A DNA stretch of 32,492 bases, from contig NZ_QVMO01000049.1 of the NCBI RefSeq assembly GCF_010501055.1, positions 1 to 32,492 of the forward strand, written 5' to 3'. A program made the position numbers and the translations under genes. Origin of the DNA: Dysgonomonas sp. 521 (GTDB taxonomy: Bacteria > Bacteroidota > Bacteroidia > Bacteroidales > Dysgonomonadaceae). The stretch's first letter is position 1; every line of letters begins with the position of its first letter. A model generated the notes under the pieces. That model was not told where the DNA came from and ran no database searches. It saw only the letters and a program-made list of their open reading frames with translations. This document shows positions 25,644-32,492 of this stretch, in pieces.

Positions 25644-26738
25644 CTATTTCAGCCTTATCACCTCTCCTGTATTATTGCTCTTTATAGCAGCTTCCAGTAT
25701 TTCTACTACAATCAGGTTGTTCTCCAGTGACGACAAGTCTGCCGGTTTCACTTTTATATCTCCACGTACGGCAGCCTTCAGATAGTAAAACGAATCATTA
25801 TATGGTTCAGGCAGCTTTCCCGCTACAAACTTAGTCTCTTTTTCGCCAGCACCTATGCGCATATCAGTCGCGTTATCCTGGTATATATATCCTTTATTAC
25901 CATAGATATGCATATCCTTGCGGCTCATCGGCCAATTCCATGAAGCCATGATTATAGTAGTTACGTCAGGATATTCGAGAACAATAGTAGCATCATCGTC
26001 TACATTAGGATATACATCCGGCTTTTGATGTTTCAACGTAGCAAAGACACTGACAGGCTTTTGCCCACCCATCAGCCATGTACTAAGGTTTGCTCCGTAG
26101 CAGCCAAAATCGATAACCGCGCCCCCACCATTCTTAACAGGATCGGTCAGCCATCCCAAAAACTCGGGGCTGCACCCTATTTCTACAGGGCCGCTATGCC
26201 CGTCATACACATTTATCCGGGATATTTTTCCAACGGACTGCTCTTTGTTTACCAGTTCATAAGCCTTATGGTTCGCGGGGTACCATGTAGTCTCGTAGTT
26301 GGTAAGCACCATAATATTGTATTTCTTTGCCAATTCGGCTATACGTTGTGCCTGTTCCACGGTTGTAGCCAACGGCTTCTCTACCATCACGTGAATTCCT
26401 CTGGGAGCGCATGCCTCTACTACGCGAAGATGGTCATATATGCTCTCATAAACAATCACTGCTTCCGGCTTTGTCTGATCGAGCATATCATCCAAATCCT
26501 GAAAGAAAAGGTTATTGGCAACCTTAGCTTTCAATAGCTTATTATCCCACAGTTGAATATTCTTTTCGGCTACGCCTACAACCTCAAAGTCTCCCCTGTC
26601 CAGACGGGACAGTACCTCCCACAGATGGCCATGCGACAAACCGGCTACGCCCAATCGCAAGGGCTTGTCATTTTGAGCCTGAGAGATAATAGAATATGAA
26701 GACACGATCATTAAAAAAACAACTTGTATTAGTTTCAT
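25644..26738 (-). CDS. Secreted Gfo/Idh/MocA-family oxidoreductase
   Basis: 364 residues. A Rossmann NAD(P) domain at about 26-145 begins LRLGVAGLSHGHLWEVL, where the usual GxGxxG reads GVAGLSHGH. The EKP signature of the family is E120-K121-P122 (VMVEKPLATT). The C-terminal alpha/beta domain contains GGGAVIDFGCYGANLSTWLMG, with the Asp/His-type substrate site replaced by DFGCYG. A clear N-terminal signal sequence (MKLIQVVFLMIVSSYSIISQAQ) predicts export, as in many Bacteroidota relatives acting on sugars or glycans. A family B repeat ends 4 bp before the ATG, so the leader is made of repeat sequence. The substrate (sugar, inositol) is unknown. Confidence 0.9.
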   Translation of the reverse strand: MKLIQVVFLMIVSSYSIISQAQNDKPLRLGVAGLSHGHLWEVLSRLDRGDFEVVGVAEKNIQLWDNKLLKAKVANNLFFQDLDDMLDQTKPEAVIVYESIYDHLRVVEACAPRGIHVMVEKPLATTVEQAQRIAELAKKYNIMVLTNYETTWYPANHKAYELVNKEQSVGKISRINVYDGHSGPVEIGCSPEFLGWLTDPVKNGGGAVIDFGCYGANLSTWLMGGQKPVSVFATLKHQKPDVYPNVDDDATIVLEYPDVTTIIMASWNWPMSRKDMHIYGNKGYIYQDNATDMRIGAGEKETKFVAGKLPEPYNDSFYYLKAAVRGDIKVKPADLSSLENNLIVVEILEAAIKSNNTGEVIRLK

Positions 26739-26742
26739 TGTT

Positions 26743-26958
26743 AGAGTCTGTTTAAATTTTATAGCAAATCTTTTTTATAGCTATTTTTAGATGGATTTTA
26801 TCATTTTTGCCAGCAGGTTTAGCGGGCTAAACCAAGAGTAAAAAGGAAATTGAAAATCGGCGGAGCCAAAAATACGGTAAAAAGAGCATAAAAAAATTGC
26901 TAAGAACTATTGACTTGAACCTGTAATAAAAATTTTCGCTAAAATTGAAACAGGCTCT
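26743..26958 (+). repeat. Family B MITE-like repeat, long form (216 bp)
   Basis: Termini AGAGTCTGTTTAAATTTTA(TAGC) and GCTAAAATTGAAACAGGCTCT; three mismatches at most. The interior contains the palindrome GGTTTAGCGGGCTAAACC and a segment (about 26847-26872) missing from the 29771 copy. It lies directly against the start codon of the minus-strand oxidoreductase gene. Confidence 0.85.
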
Positions 26959-26995
26959 TAATAAAGTATATAGATAGTAAATTTAAAATGAGGCA

Positions 26996-27925
26996 TTAAT
27001 CTTTTCCCGGAGCACCTTGGCTACTCTTCTTAATCAGAACATCGTTTAAGGCTTCATCGATGTGCTCAAAGGAGAAACGATAATGCATATCCAGCAGATG
27101 TTGAGGGATAGCCCTTTGCCCATCCACTACCAAGGTTGCACTTTCTCCCATTATGATCTTCATTACGAAAGCAGGCATCCTGAATATACACGGACGAAAC
27201 AAAGTACGGGACAAGACTTTGGCGAAACGCCTGTTGGTAACCGGATTGGGAGAAGCGAAGTTAAATACTCCTCTGGCTTCGGGCGTATCCATCAGGAATA
27301 ATATACCGTCAACCATGTCGCGGATATGTATCCACGATATATACTGGCTTCCCGGGGCCAACACACATCCTAGCCCTAACCGGAAAGGAAGAGTCAGCAT
27401 GGACAGCATGCCACCGTCTTTGGACAAAACAATCCCCGTACGTAGTATACAAACTCGTGTATGCCTGTTGTCTGCGGCTGTAGCCAGAGCTTCCCATTTT
27501 TTGCACAAGTGATATGTAAATTCTTCATGAGGATCAGCATTCTCATTTATCACATCATCGTCCTGAGCTCCGTAATACCCAATAGCCGAACCCGAAATAA
27601 ATACGGATGGAGGTGTACTGCTCAGTTTGACTAACTCAGTCAGGCGGCGGGTAATATCCCAACGGCTATCGCACAAACACTCTTTCTGGGCTGTAGTCCA
27701 CCGCTTGCCCGCAATCGGTTCTCCGGCCAGATTGATAATTATATCATACCCGTCAAGTGAACTTAGTTCGTCAAGCGATTTGCAATATGTAACATCATTA
27801 CCCAGTTTCCGTTTTGCTTTAGCAATATCCCGGCTTAAAACGGTGACTTCATATTTCCGGGCTAATAAACATCGAATCAATGCACTACCGATTAATCCAG
27901 TACCTCCTGTAATAAATATATGCAT
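26996..27925 (-). CDS. TIGR01777-family NAD-dependent epimerase-like protein
   Basis: 309 residues from the chosen start. An atypical short-chain dehydrogenase of the YfcH/SulA group (TIGR01777), function not settled for the family. MHIFITGGTGLIGSALIRCLL is the NAD-binding motif directly at the N-terminus, which argues for this ATG rather than one 14 codons earlier. The active-site-like YYG triad region is SGSAIGYYGAQDD. The WEALA stretch and VLAPGSQYISWIHIRDMVDGI are typical. The C-terminal DUF1731 part runs FRMPAFVMKIIMGESATLVVDGQRAIPQHL. Single gene, with no close neighbours in the same direction. A family A repeat lies about 73 bp upstream. Confidence 0.92.
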   Translation of the reverse strand: MHIFITGGTGLIGSALIRCLLARKYEVTVLSRDIAKAKRKLGNDVTYCKSLDELSSLDGYDIIINLAGEPIAGKRWTTAQKECLCDSRWDITRRLTELVKLSSTPPSVFISGSAIGYYGAQDDDVINENADPHEEFTYHLCKKWEALATAADNRHTRVCILRTGIVLSKDGGMLSMLTLPFRLGLGCVLAPGSQYISWIHIRDMVDGILFLMDTPEARGVFNFASPNPVTNRRFAKVLSRTLFRPCIFRMPAFVMKIIMGESATLVVDGQRAIPQHLLDMHYRFSFEHIDEALNDVLIKKSSQGAPGKD

Positions 27926-27997
27926 AAAATATCCGGTTATAACCTGAATTGTTCTTCCTTCATACAATTCCCTGTTTCTGTTTTTGCAGGCAATGTA

Positions 27998-28180
27998 AGT
28001 AACTGTTTAAATTTTATACGAATATTTTATTATACTTTTTCTTCGTTCATTTTTAGTCTGTTTTAGTCTGTTTTTTCCTTTCTCTCAACTCAAATAGCCC
28101 GCTATTATCGTTTCGAGGAAGAAAAAAGCATCTCTAAAACATCTCTAAAAATTTGAACGAATAAAATTTAAACAGTTACT
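27998..28180 (-). repeat. Family A MITE-like repeat, short form (183 bp), inverted
   Basis: Perfect termini AGTAACTGTTTAAATTTTA/TAAAATTTAAACAGTTACT. Nearly the same as the inverted copy at 10293 and lacking the same 30-bp block. Lies in the divergent space between the TIGR01777 gene and maoC. Confidence 0.9.
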
Positions 28181-28245
28181 AAATTGTACAAATCTACATA
28201 TTTTTATTTTTATAACCCTTTTAAAATTGCTACATAAAACAACTA

Positions 28246-28360
28246 AGAGCCTGTTTAACTTTTACCAAAATATTTTGCTACAGTTTCTTTTCGTTCATTT
28301 TCAGTCTCTTTTTGTCTAATTTTCCCATTCACTCAGCCCAATTGCTAAGAAACAGACTCT
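28246..28360 (+). repeat. Family B-like repeat, short form (115 bp)
   Basis: Starts AGAGCCTGTTTAACTTTTA and ends AAACAGACTCT; the outer 11 bp are complementary with one mismatch. The interior (ttcgttcattttcagtctctttttgtctaa) resembles the right arm of family A read backwards, so this copy mixes features of both families. Confidence 0.65.
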
Positions 28361-28429
28361 AATATTTATTTGGACATATCAGTTAATATCAATAATTTTA
28401 CGTTCTATTTGTATTAATACGCTATTTTT

Positions 28430-28897
28430 ATGAGTAAAGCTATCATTAATTCGTACCAAGACTTTGAACAATATGTAGGTAAAGAAATCGGCGTTTCCGA
28501 TTATCTAAAAATCACACAAGAACGTATAAACCTGTTTGCTGAAGCTACATTAGACTATCAGTGGATCCATGTTGACGTTGAAAAAGCCAAGAAGGAAAGC
28601 CCCTTTAAAAGCACTATAGCGCATGGTTACCTGATGGTGTCTATACTTCCCTACCTATGGGATCAGATAATAGAGGTTAACAATATCAAAATGCTTATCA
28701 ATTATGGCATTGAGAAATTGAGATTTAATCAACCGGTTGTTGCCGACAGCGAGGTTCGTCTAAGAGTCAAGCTTGAATCCCTTGTTAATTTACGAGGCAT
28801 TGCCAAAGCTGAACTAAAAGTAGTATTGGAAATAAAGGATTCTCCTAAAAGCGCATTGGAAGAAAACGTGATATTCCTCTACCATTTTATCAATTGA
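28430..28897 (+). CDS. MaoC-like dehydratase (R-specific enoyl-CoA hydratase type)
   Basis: 155 residues, hot-dog fold. Family members hydrate 2-enoyl-CoA to (R)-3-hydroxyacyl-CoA. The hydratase dyad D42 and H47 (DYQWIHVD) and the S61/H65 region (STIAHGYL) are intact, and VADSEVRLRVKL is the usual late strand. Length fits single-domain MaoC proteins. The first ATG in the frame begins MSKAIINSYQDFEQYVGKEIGVSDYLKITQERI, the family start. It is alone, with a terminator 26 bp after the stop; no PHA or fatty-acid genes are adjacent, so the pathway is not known. Confidence 0.92.
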   Translation: MSKAIINSYQDFEQYVGKEIGVSDYLKITQERINLFAEATLDYQWIHVDVEKAKKESPFKSTIAHGYLMVSILPYLWDQIIEVNNIKMLINYGIEKLRFNQPVVADSEVRLRVKLESLVNLRGIAKAELKVVLEIKDSPKSALEENVIFLYHFIN

Positions 28898-28922
28898 TAC
28901 ATCTTTCGAGTAGCCAGATATA

Positions 28923-28947
28923 AAAGGCACCTTTTGCGGGTGCCTTT
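28923..28947. terminator. Terminator between maoC and the 28968 gene
   Basis: AAAGGCACC (28923-28931)/GGTGCCTTT (28939-28947) followed by ATTGTTTT on the plus strand. A symmetric A/T edge allows use from both sides, since the genes converge. Confidence 0.8.
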
Positions 28948-28967
28948 ATTGTTTTATACCCTGAAGA

Positions 28968-29642
28968 TTACTCCGGAGCTATATATTCCCCTTGTATAGC
29001 TGTATTCGCTGGAGTTACCTCATATTCCGACTCATTAAGTATTTCGCCTGAATCGGCATCTATCTCCAGCAGTTTATACATCGTATCCTTTTGCAGTTTG
29101 ACACCCCATTGCCGGGCATTATCATTATACCAGACAACAAAGGTCCAGTTGCCATCACCCGTCGATGCATCGATAAAGCCTTTATCCTCCAATATATTCA
29201 ATACCCCGTTGTAGCCAAAGGCTTCTCTGCCTGCTTCTTTATTGTCCACGCTGCAATTTCCCTGCTGATCGCATTCCAGCCATTTGCCTATAACAAACTG
29301 GCTAGGCAGATACAGCCCTTTACTCTTCAGGTTACCATTGGGATAATACTCGCTAAAGACACGATGTACGGCCGGTAACGGTGGAGTCTCGTATATCTGG
29401 ATAGGTTCTCCCCGGCGTTGGCAGGTAACCCGTTTCTGGGTCCCGTCCGGTTCGGTATATGCATAGTCCAGACTGCCTGATCTGGCTACCTTGACACGAA
29501 ATGCGTTGATGTCGAATTTCTCGTAACTCAGGGTCACTGTCTTGTTGGGATATATTTCTACCTGTACACTCGCTTGTCCATTTGCATGGAGCCATCCGCA
29601 GAGTACAAAAAACGACAATAAATAAAGTCTGATTCTTTTCAT
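28968..29642 (-). CDS. Secreted hypothetical protein with a MORN/YwqK-like stretch
   Basis: 224 residues. A signal peptide (MKRIRLYLLSFFVLCGWLHANGQA, cleavage near 24) indicates export. VFSEYYPNGNLKSKGLYLPSQFVIGKWLE (about 92-120) resembles a single MORN/YwqK-type repeat. The C-terminal part is beta-rich: NWTFVVWYNDNARQWGVKLQ, then YKLLEIDADSGEILNESEYEV, close to PepSY-like strands. Two cysteines (C128, C135 region: LECDQQGNCSV) could form a disulphide outside the cytoplasm. No catalytic motif, no named family. Its upstream space holds a family B repeat, and no clear -7 box was found. Confidence 0.75.
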   Translation of the reverse strand: MKRIRLYLLSFFVLCGWLHANGQASVQVEIYPNKTVTLSYEKFDINAFRVKVARSGSLDYAYTEPDGTQKRVTCQRRGEPIQIYETPPLPAVHRVFSEYYPNGNLKSKGLYLPSQFVIGKWLECDQQGNCSVDNKEAGREAFGYNGVLNILEDKGFIDASTGDGNWTFVVWYNDNARQWGVKLQKDTMYKLLEIDADSGEILNESEYEVTPANTAIQGEYIAPE

Positions 29643-29770
29643 AATAGTGATGTGTTTAGGTTATACAGTCAAGTTTTGTCCACATAATCAACATTCAAAT
29701 ATATAAAATTTACAAATACGAAGATAAACTATTGTTAATAAATTACTAACTTAGTTCGTTCTAACGACTA

Positions 29771-29966
29771 AGAGTCTGTTTGAATTTTATAGCAAATCTT
29801 TTTTATAGCTATTTTTAGATGGATTTTATCATTTTTGCTAGCCGGTTTAGCGGGCTAAACCAAGAGTAAAAAGGGGAAAATACGGTAAAAAGAGCATAAA
29901 AAAATTGCTAAGAACTATTGTCCTGAACCTGAAATAAAAATTTTCGCTAAAATTTAAACAGGCTCT
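29771..29966 (+). repeat. Family B MITE-like repeat (196 bp)
   Basis: Termini AGAGTCTGTTTGAATTTTA and TAAAATTTAAACAGGCTCT, two mismatches. The interior is almost the same as at 26743 (including the palindrome GGTTTAGCGGGCTAAACC) but about 20 bp shorter. Ends 18 bp before the DUF2461 gene. Confidence 0.9.
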
Positions 29967-29984
29967 AATATCAATAATAAAGCT

Positions 29985-30647
29985 ATGCTAAAAAAAGATA
30001 CCCTCAATTTTTTAGAAGAACTGAAGAAAAACAATACCCGCGAATGGTTTGCAGAGAATAAAACATGGTACCAGCGCTCCCGTACCGATGCCGAGCTATT
30101 GGTTGCTCAAATGATTCAGGCCATAGCGGCATTCGATCCGGCAATAGGCTTGCTGGAACCCAAGAAATGCCTTTTCCGCATCTATCGGGATGTACGGTTC
30201 TCTGCGGATAAATCTCCCTATAAGACCCACTTTGGGGCTATCTTTCGCCCCCGTACGGCAGAACGTATATCCGGATATTACATGCATATCGATCCTCAGG
30301 AGATATTCCTTTCATTCGGATATTATATGTCTGACGCGGAGCAATTAAAGAAAATCAGACGTGGTATATACAACGACTTCGATACGCTCAACGACATACT
30401 CAACGACAAGACATTCAAAAAAGAGATAGGCGACCTGTACAGGGATAGCGATGCCCTACAACGTGTACCCAACGGCTTCGACAAAGATCATCCTGCGGCA
30501 GAATACCTGAAGCTGAAACACTTCTATGTGCACAAACCTATTTCCATCGACCAGTTGCTAAGTGAAGATTTTGTAGAGTATGCCGCCCGGATATATAAGA
30601 TTATGTACCCGTTAGGAGAGTATCTTGATGATATTGTTAACGAATAG
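29985..30647 (+). CDS. DUF2461 (TIGR02453) family protein
   Basis: 220 residues, full family length; function unknown in bacteria. Hallmarks are the N-terminal FLEELKKNNTREWFAENKTWYQ, where NxxxWF is invariant, the central KKCLFRIYRDVRFSADKSPYKTHFGAIF, and YYMHIDPQEIFLSFGYYM. Cytosolic, with no signal or membrane part. The ATG begins 18 bp after a family B repeat, so its promoter must lie in or be displaced by that repeat. No co-directional neighbour; the following 500 bp are repeat sequence. Confidence 0.93.
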   Translation: MLKKDTLNFLEELKKNNTREWFAENKTWYQRSRTDAELLVAQMIQAIAAFDPAIGLLEPKKCLFRIYRDVRFSADKSPYKTHFGAIFRPRTAERISGYYMHIDPQEIFLSFGYYMSDAEQLKKIRRGIYNDFDTLNDILNDKTFKKEIGDLYRDSDALQRVPNGFDKDHPAAEYLKLKHFYVHKPISIDQLLSEDFVEYAARIYKIMYPLGEYLDDIVNE

Positions 30648-30680
30648 GTTACCGGAAACAGATACAGAACGATATATTTC

Positions 30681-31093
30681 AAAAAGTGACAAAAGTGACA
30701 GTTATAAACTTATTTTGGTTGTGTTACTTTTTCTTTTTATACCATTGACCTTACTGCACAAACTAACAAAATGACCATAATTACCCTACAATAAAAAGTG
30801 ACAAAAGTGTACAGTACATAACAAAATATTTCATACACATTAAAAGAGCTTACTATGGTGCCCTTACAGGGCGCAGTTTCTTTAGCTATTATTTTCCCAG
30901 GGTGTTACCCTGGGCTAGGATATGTTAGGCTTTCAGCCTGTTTTTCCTCCGGATGCCCTGAAGGGGCTACATATTATAGCCCAGTGGCAAGCGAAGCGTC
31001 GCCTTGGGTAAAATTAGCCTTCTGAAAATGCGCCCTGTAAGGGCAGCATAGGTTTGCATTCTATTTTTTGTCATGTACTGTAAAAAAGTGACA
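30681..31093. repeat. Nested palindromic repeat between direct AAAAAGTGAC copies
   Basis: Three direct copies of aaaaagtgac (30681, 30793, 31084). Between the last two is an element with inverted ends TACAGTACATAACAAAATA (30810-30828) and TATTTTTTGTCATGTACTGTA (31062-31082). Inside these is a second perfect 17-bp pair, TGCCCTTACAGGGCGCA (30859-30875)/TGCGCCCTGTAAGGGCA (31029-31045). Further in is the hairpin CCCAGGGT/ACCCTGGG (30896-30903 and 30907-30914). No gene seen in the 517-bp spacer. Confidence 0.75.
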
Positions 31094-31164
31094 CTTTTAT
31101 TCTTTTCTTCATTGTTACCTTTTTCTCTAAAAAGGATATATCTATATATAAGATAAATTTATCC

Positions 31165-31548
31165 TTACATCACTAACTCTTCGTACAGTCTATCAAACGT
31201 AGCATCCAGATTATCGGAAAATCCGGAACGGGAAAGTGAGGTTTGTATAGAGGTACTGCGAACAGCCGTCAACCAACGGTACCTATCGGGAATATCCAGC
31301 GAAGCGATGTGCCCTCCGGCCTTCGTGCCCGAACATATTTTGTCGAATACACTCAGGTGGGAGCATAGGGAATCCATATCCAGTTCGGAAGAGAACAACC
31401 GCAGTTTTTCTTTATCCAACGTATAACGGGCTTTTATATACTTTGCCCTTTTCGAATACATGATGATACCTACATTTATAAATTCTTCGCGTTCAACCTT
31501 CGGCACAAAGCGAATAACGGCATACTCATAGAAGTGTTTCTCTTGCAT
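31165..31548 (-). CDS. DUF3037 family protein
   Basis: 127 residues. The family has unknown function; it is recognised by EYAVIRFVPKVEREEFINVGIIMYSKRAKYIKARYTLDKEKLRLF (about 8-52), with the core RxxPxxxREEFxNVG. The C-terminus is helical (DNLDATFDRLYEELVM). Its ATG lies 23 bp inside the end of the kinase gene, so translation is likely coupled and the products may act together. HipA_2-like kinase plus DUF3037 is a recurring pair in bacteria, from memory. No terminator was recognised after it. Confidence 0.9.
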   Translation of the reverse strand: MQEKHFYEYAVIRFVPKVEREEFINVGIIMYSKRAKYIKARYTLDKEKLRLFSSELDMDSLCSHLSVFDKICSGTKAGGHIASLDIPDRYRWLTAVRSTSIQTSLSRSGFSDNLDATFDRLYEELVM

Positions 31549-32302
31549 GTTGTGCTTCTTTTATAAATATTTCCGAATGCTTTATTCTCTCGTTCAAAAA
31601 ATTGATGTAAACCTGCCTTATAGCAGCGGGCGTTTCGTCTGTCCCACCCCAATGAAGCCAGTCATCGGGTAACAAATTCACGATTTCTTCTATTTTGTCA
31701 GGTGTGAGGATTTTCTTAAATTCCTTATCCACGCTATTCAACGCTGAGGCATAAGGCAGTAATACATGATCTTTAATCTGGGTGAAAGGGCTCAATGCAT
31801 ATTTTTCCCAGTTTACCCATGAATGATGGAAATAAAGCGATGCCCCATGATCGATCAGCCACAACTCCTTGTGCCACATTAGCATATTCGTATTTTTTGC
31901 CGTACGGTCTACATTTGTCAGCAATGCATCCATCCAGACTATTTGCGAAGCCGTTTTCTCATCAACCTGTGTAACTACCGGATCGAAAGTCAACGCACCC
32001 GATAAGAAATGCAAACCCAGATTCAGTCCACGGCTGGCCTGCAAAAGGTCTTGTATCTCCTCATCTCCTTCGGTACGTCCAAAGGCCTCATCCAGATTGA
32101 TAAACACCATTTCGGGAATACGAAAGCCAAGCGTGTGGGCAATGACACCGCCTATCAATTCACTGACCAGCATTTTAGTGCCGTGCCCCGATCCTCTGAA
32201 CTTGACTACATATTTAAAACCATCGTCAGCCTCAGCCAACGCCGGCAAAGATCCCCCTTCGCGTAAAGGGGTAATATAACGTATAACGTTTACTGTTCGC
32301 AA
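31526..32302 (-). CDS. HipA-like kinase (HipA_2 type)
   Basis: 258 residues, about half the size of E. coli HipA and without its N-terminal subdomain. Kinase landmarks: K34 (YVVKF, ATP lysine), D132 and N137 in NVDRTAKNTN (catalytic loop), D151 in IDHGASLYF (metal-binding DFG equivalent). PRxEGG-like glycine-rich TPLREGGSLPALAEADDG sits at the N-terminus. The start is TTG at 32302: an in-frame TAA lies only five codons upstream and the next ATG (M44) would remove the ATP lysine. It is not preceded by a HipB-like DNA-binding gene, so a classical hipBA toxin-antitoxin is not shown. The target could be a tRNA synthetase, as for HipA, but this is untested inference. Confidence 0.88.
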   Translation of the reverse strand: MRTVNVIRYITPLREGGSLPALAEADDGFKYVVKFRGSGHGTKMLVSELIGGVIAHTLGFRIPEMVFINLDEAFGRTEGDEEIQDLLQASRGLNLGLHFLSGALTFDPVVTQVDEKTASQIVWMDALLTNVDRTAKNTNMLMWHKELWLIDHGASLYFHHSWVNWEKYALSPFTQIKDHVLLPYASALNSVDKEFKKILTPDKIEEIVNLLPDDWLHWGGTDETPAAIRQVYINFLNERIKHSEIFIKEAQHARETLL

Positions 32303-32333
32303 TTCTATTTTTTTAAGTTATATCGATTTGTGG

Positions 32334-32492
32334 TTGATAATATGTTTATTATAATCGTTCTTTTATTTTTTACATAAAGGCTATCCTAGTCTAAATACTT
32401 TAGTTGTAGCTCCCTGCTGCCGCGCCCTCCCGGGCTTGTCCTTCCTTTTGGCATTGCCCAAAAGGAAGCAAAAGGCTAGTGCTTTGTCCCTC
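32334..32492. repeat. Partial copy of the 3.4-4.0 kb repeat, cut by window edge
   Basis: Contains cgttcttttattttt, ggctatcct, the 33-bp block 32409-32441 (inverse of 3935-3967) and the hairpin CTTCCTTTTGG (32441-32451)/CCAAAAGGAAG (32458-32468). Same building blocks as the 3441-3980 mosaic, shuffled and partly inverted. Confidence 0.7.

Noticed and set aside
27926..27967. Upstream start for the TIGR01777 protein
   Set aside because: It would place 14 residues before the NAD-binding motif, which normally opens the protein in this family.
31526..32302. Classical hipBA toxin-antitoxin system
   Set aside because: No HipB-like helix-turn-helix gene is adjacent, and the kinase is of the short HipA_2-like type.

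Overview
The window looks like a chromosomal segment of a Bacteroidota (Bacteroidales) bacterium, perhaps close to Dysgonomonas or Parabacteroides; the genus is only an impression. The grounds are: the -7 box TAnnTTTG, typical of this phylum, ahead of many genes; almost no Shine-Dalgarno sequences; a lipoprotein with an acidic SDDDD surface-export signal; a Bacteroidota-type alpha-2-macroglobulin carrying a TonB-plug-like VVVGYG segment; and AT-rich DNA with low coding density. No phage, plasmid, CRISPR array or rRNA operon is visible.

Layout. 1-243 is the 3' end of an IS5-type transposase, followed by a small zinc-ribbon membrane protein. 1.4-2.8 kb holds a CPA2 cation/proton antiporter. 2.85-4.1 kb is a gene-free mosaic of palindromic repeats. 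4.2-10.3 kb carries mgtE, a sugar O-acetyltransferase, a COG2509 FAD-dependent dehydrogenase, a GNAT acetyltransferase, tag (3-methyladenine glycosylase) and two small envelope proteins. 10.5-17.4 kb, all on the minus strand, carries hsp20, a 1860-residue alpha-2-macroglobulin and a tRNA-Glu/rpsT unit. 17.6-20.3 kb holds an M23 peptidase convergent with a threonine aldolase. 20.4-21.4 kb is an unrecognised two-gene unit. 22.4-25.4 kb holds a cytidylyltransferase/GHMP-kinase fusion and a surface lipoprotein with three Ig-like repeats plus a PCMD-like domain. 25.6-30.6 kb holds a secreted Gfo/Idh/MocA protein, a TIGR01777 epimerase, a MaoC dehydratase, a secreted unknown and a DUF2461 protein. 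The right end holds an overlapping HipA-like kinase/DUF3037 pair.

Most genes are single transcription units with their own promoter or terminator; there is no large biosynthetic operon. The most distinctive feature is in the spacers: about ten copies of two related MITE-like families (A: 183-214 bp; B: 115-216 bp). They share the terminal core CTGTTTAAATTTTA and often end only 4-40 bp from a start codon. Other palindromic repeats accompany them, and a 33-bp block recurs in inverted orientation about 28.5 kb apart. The repeat families and the HipA-like/DUF3037, cytidylyltransferase-GHMP and alpha-2-macroglobulin/CarboxypepD-reg architectures are the items most worth following up.
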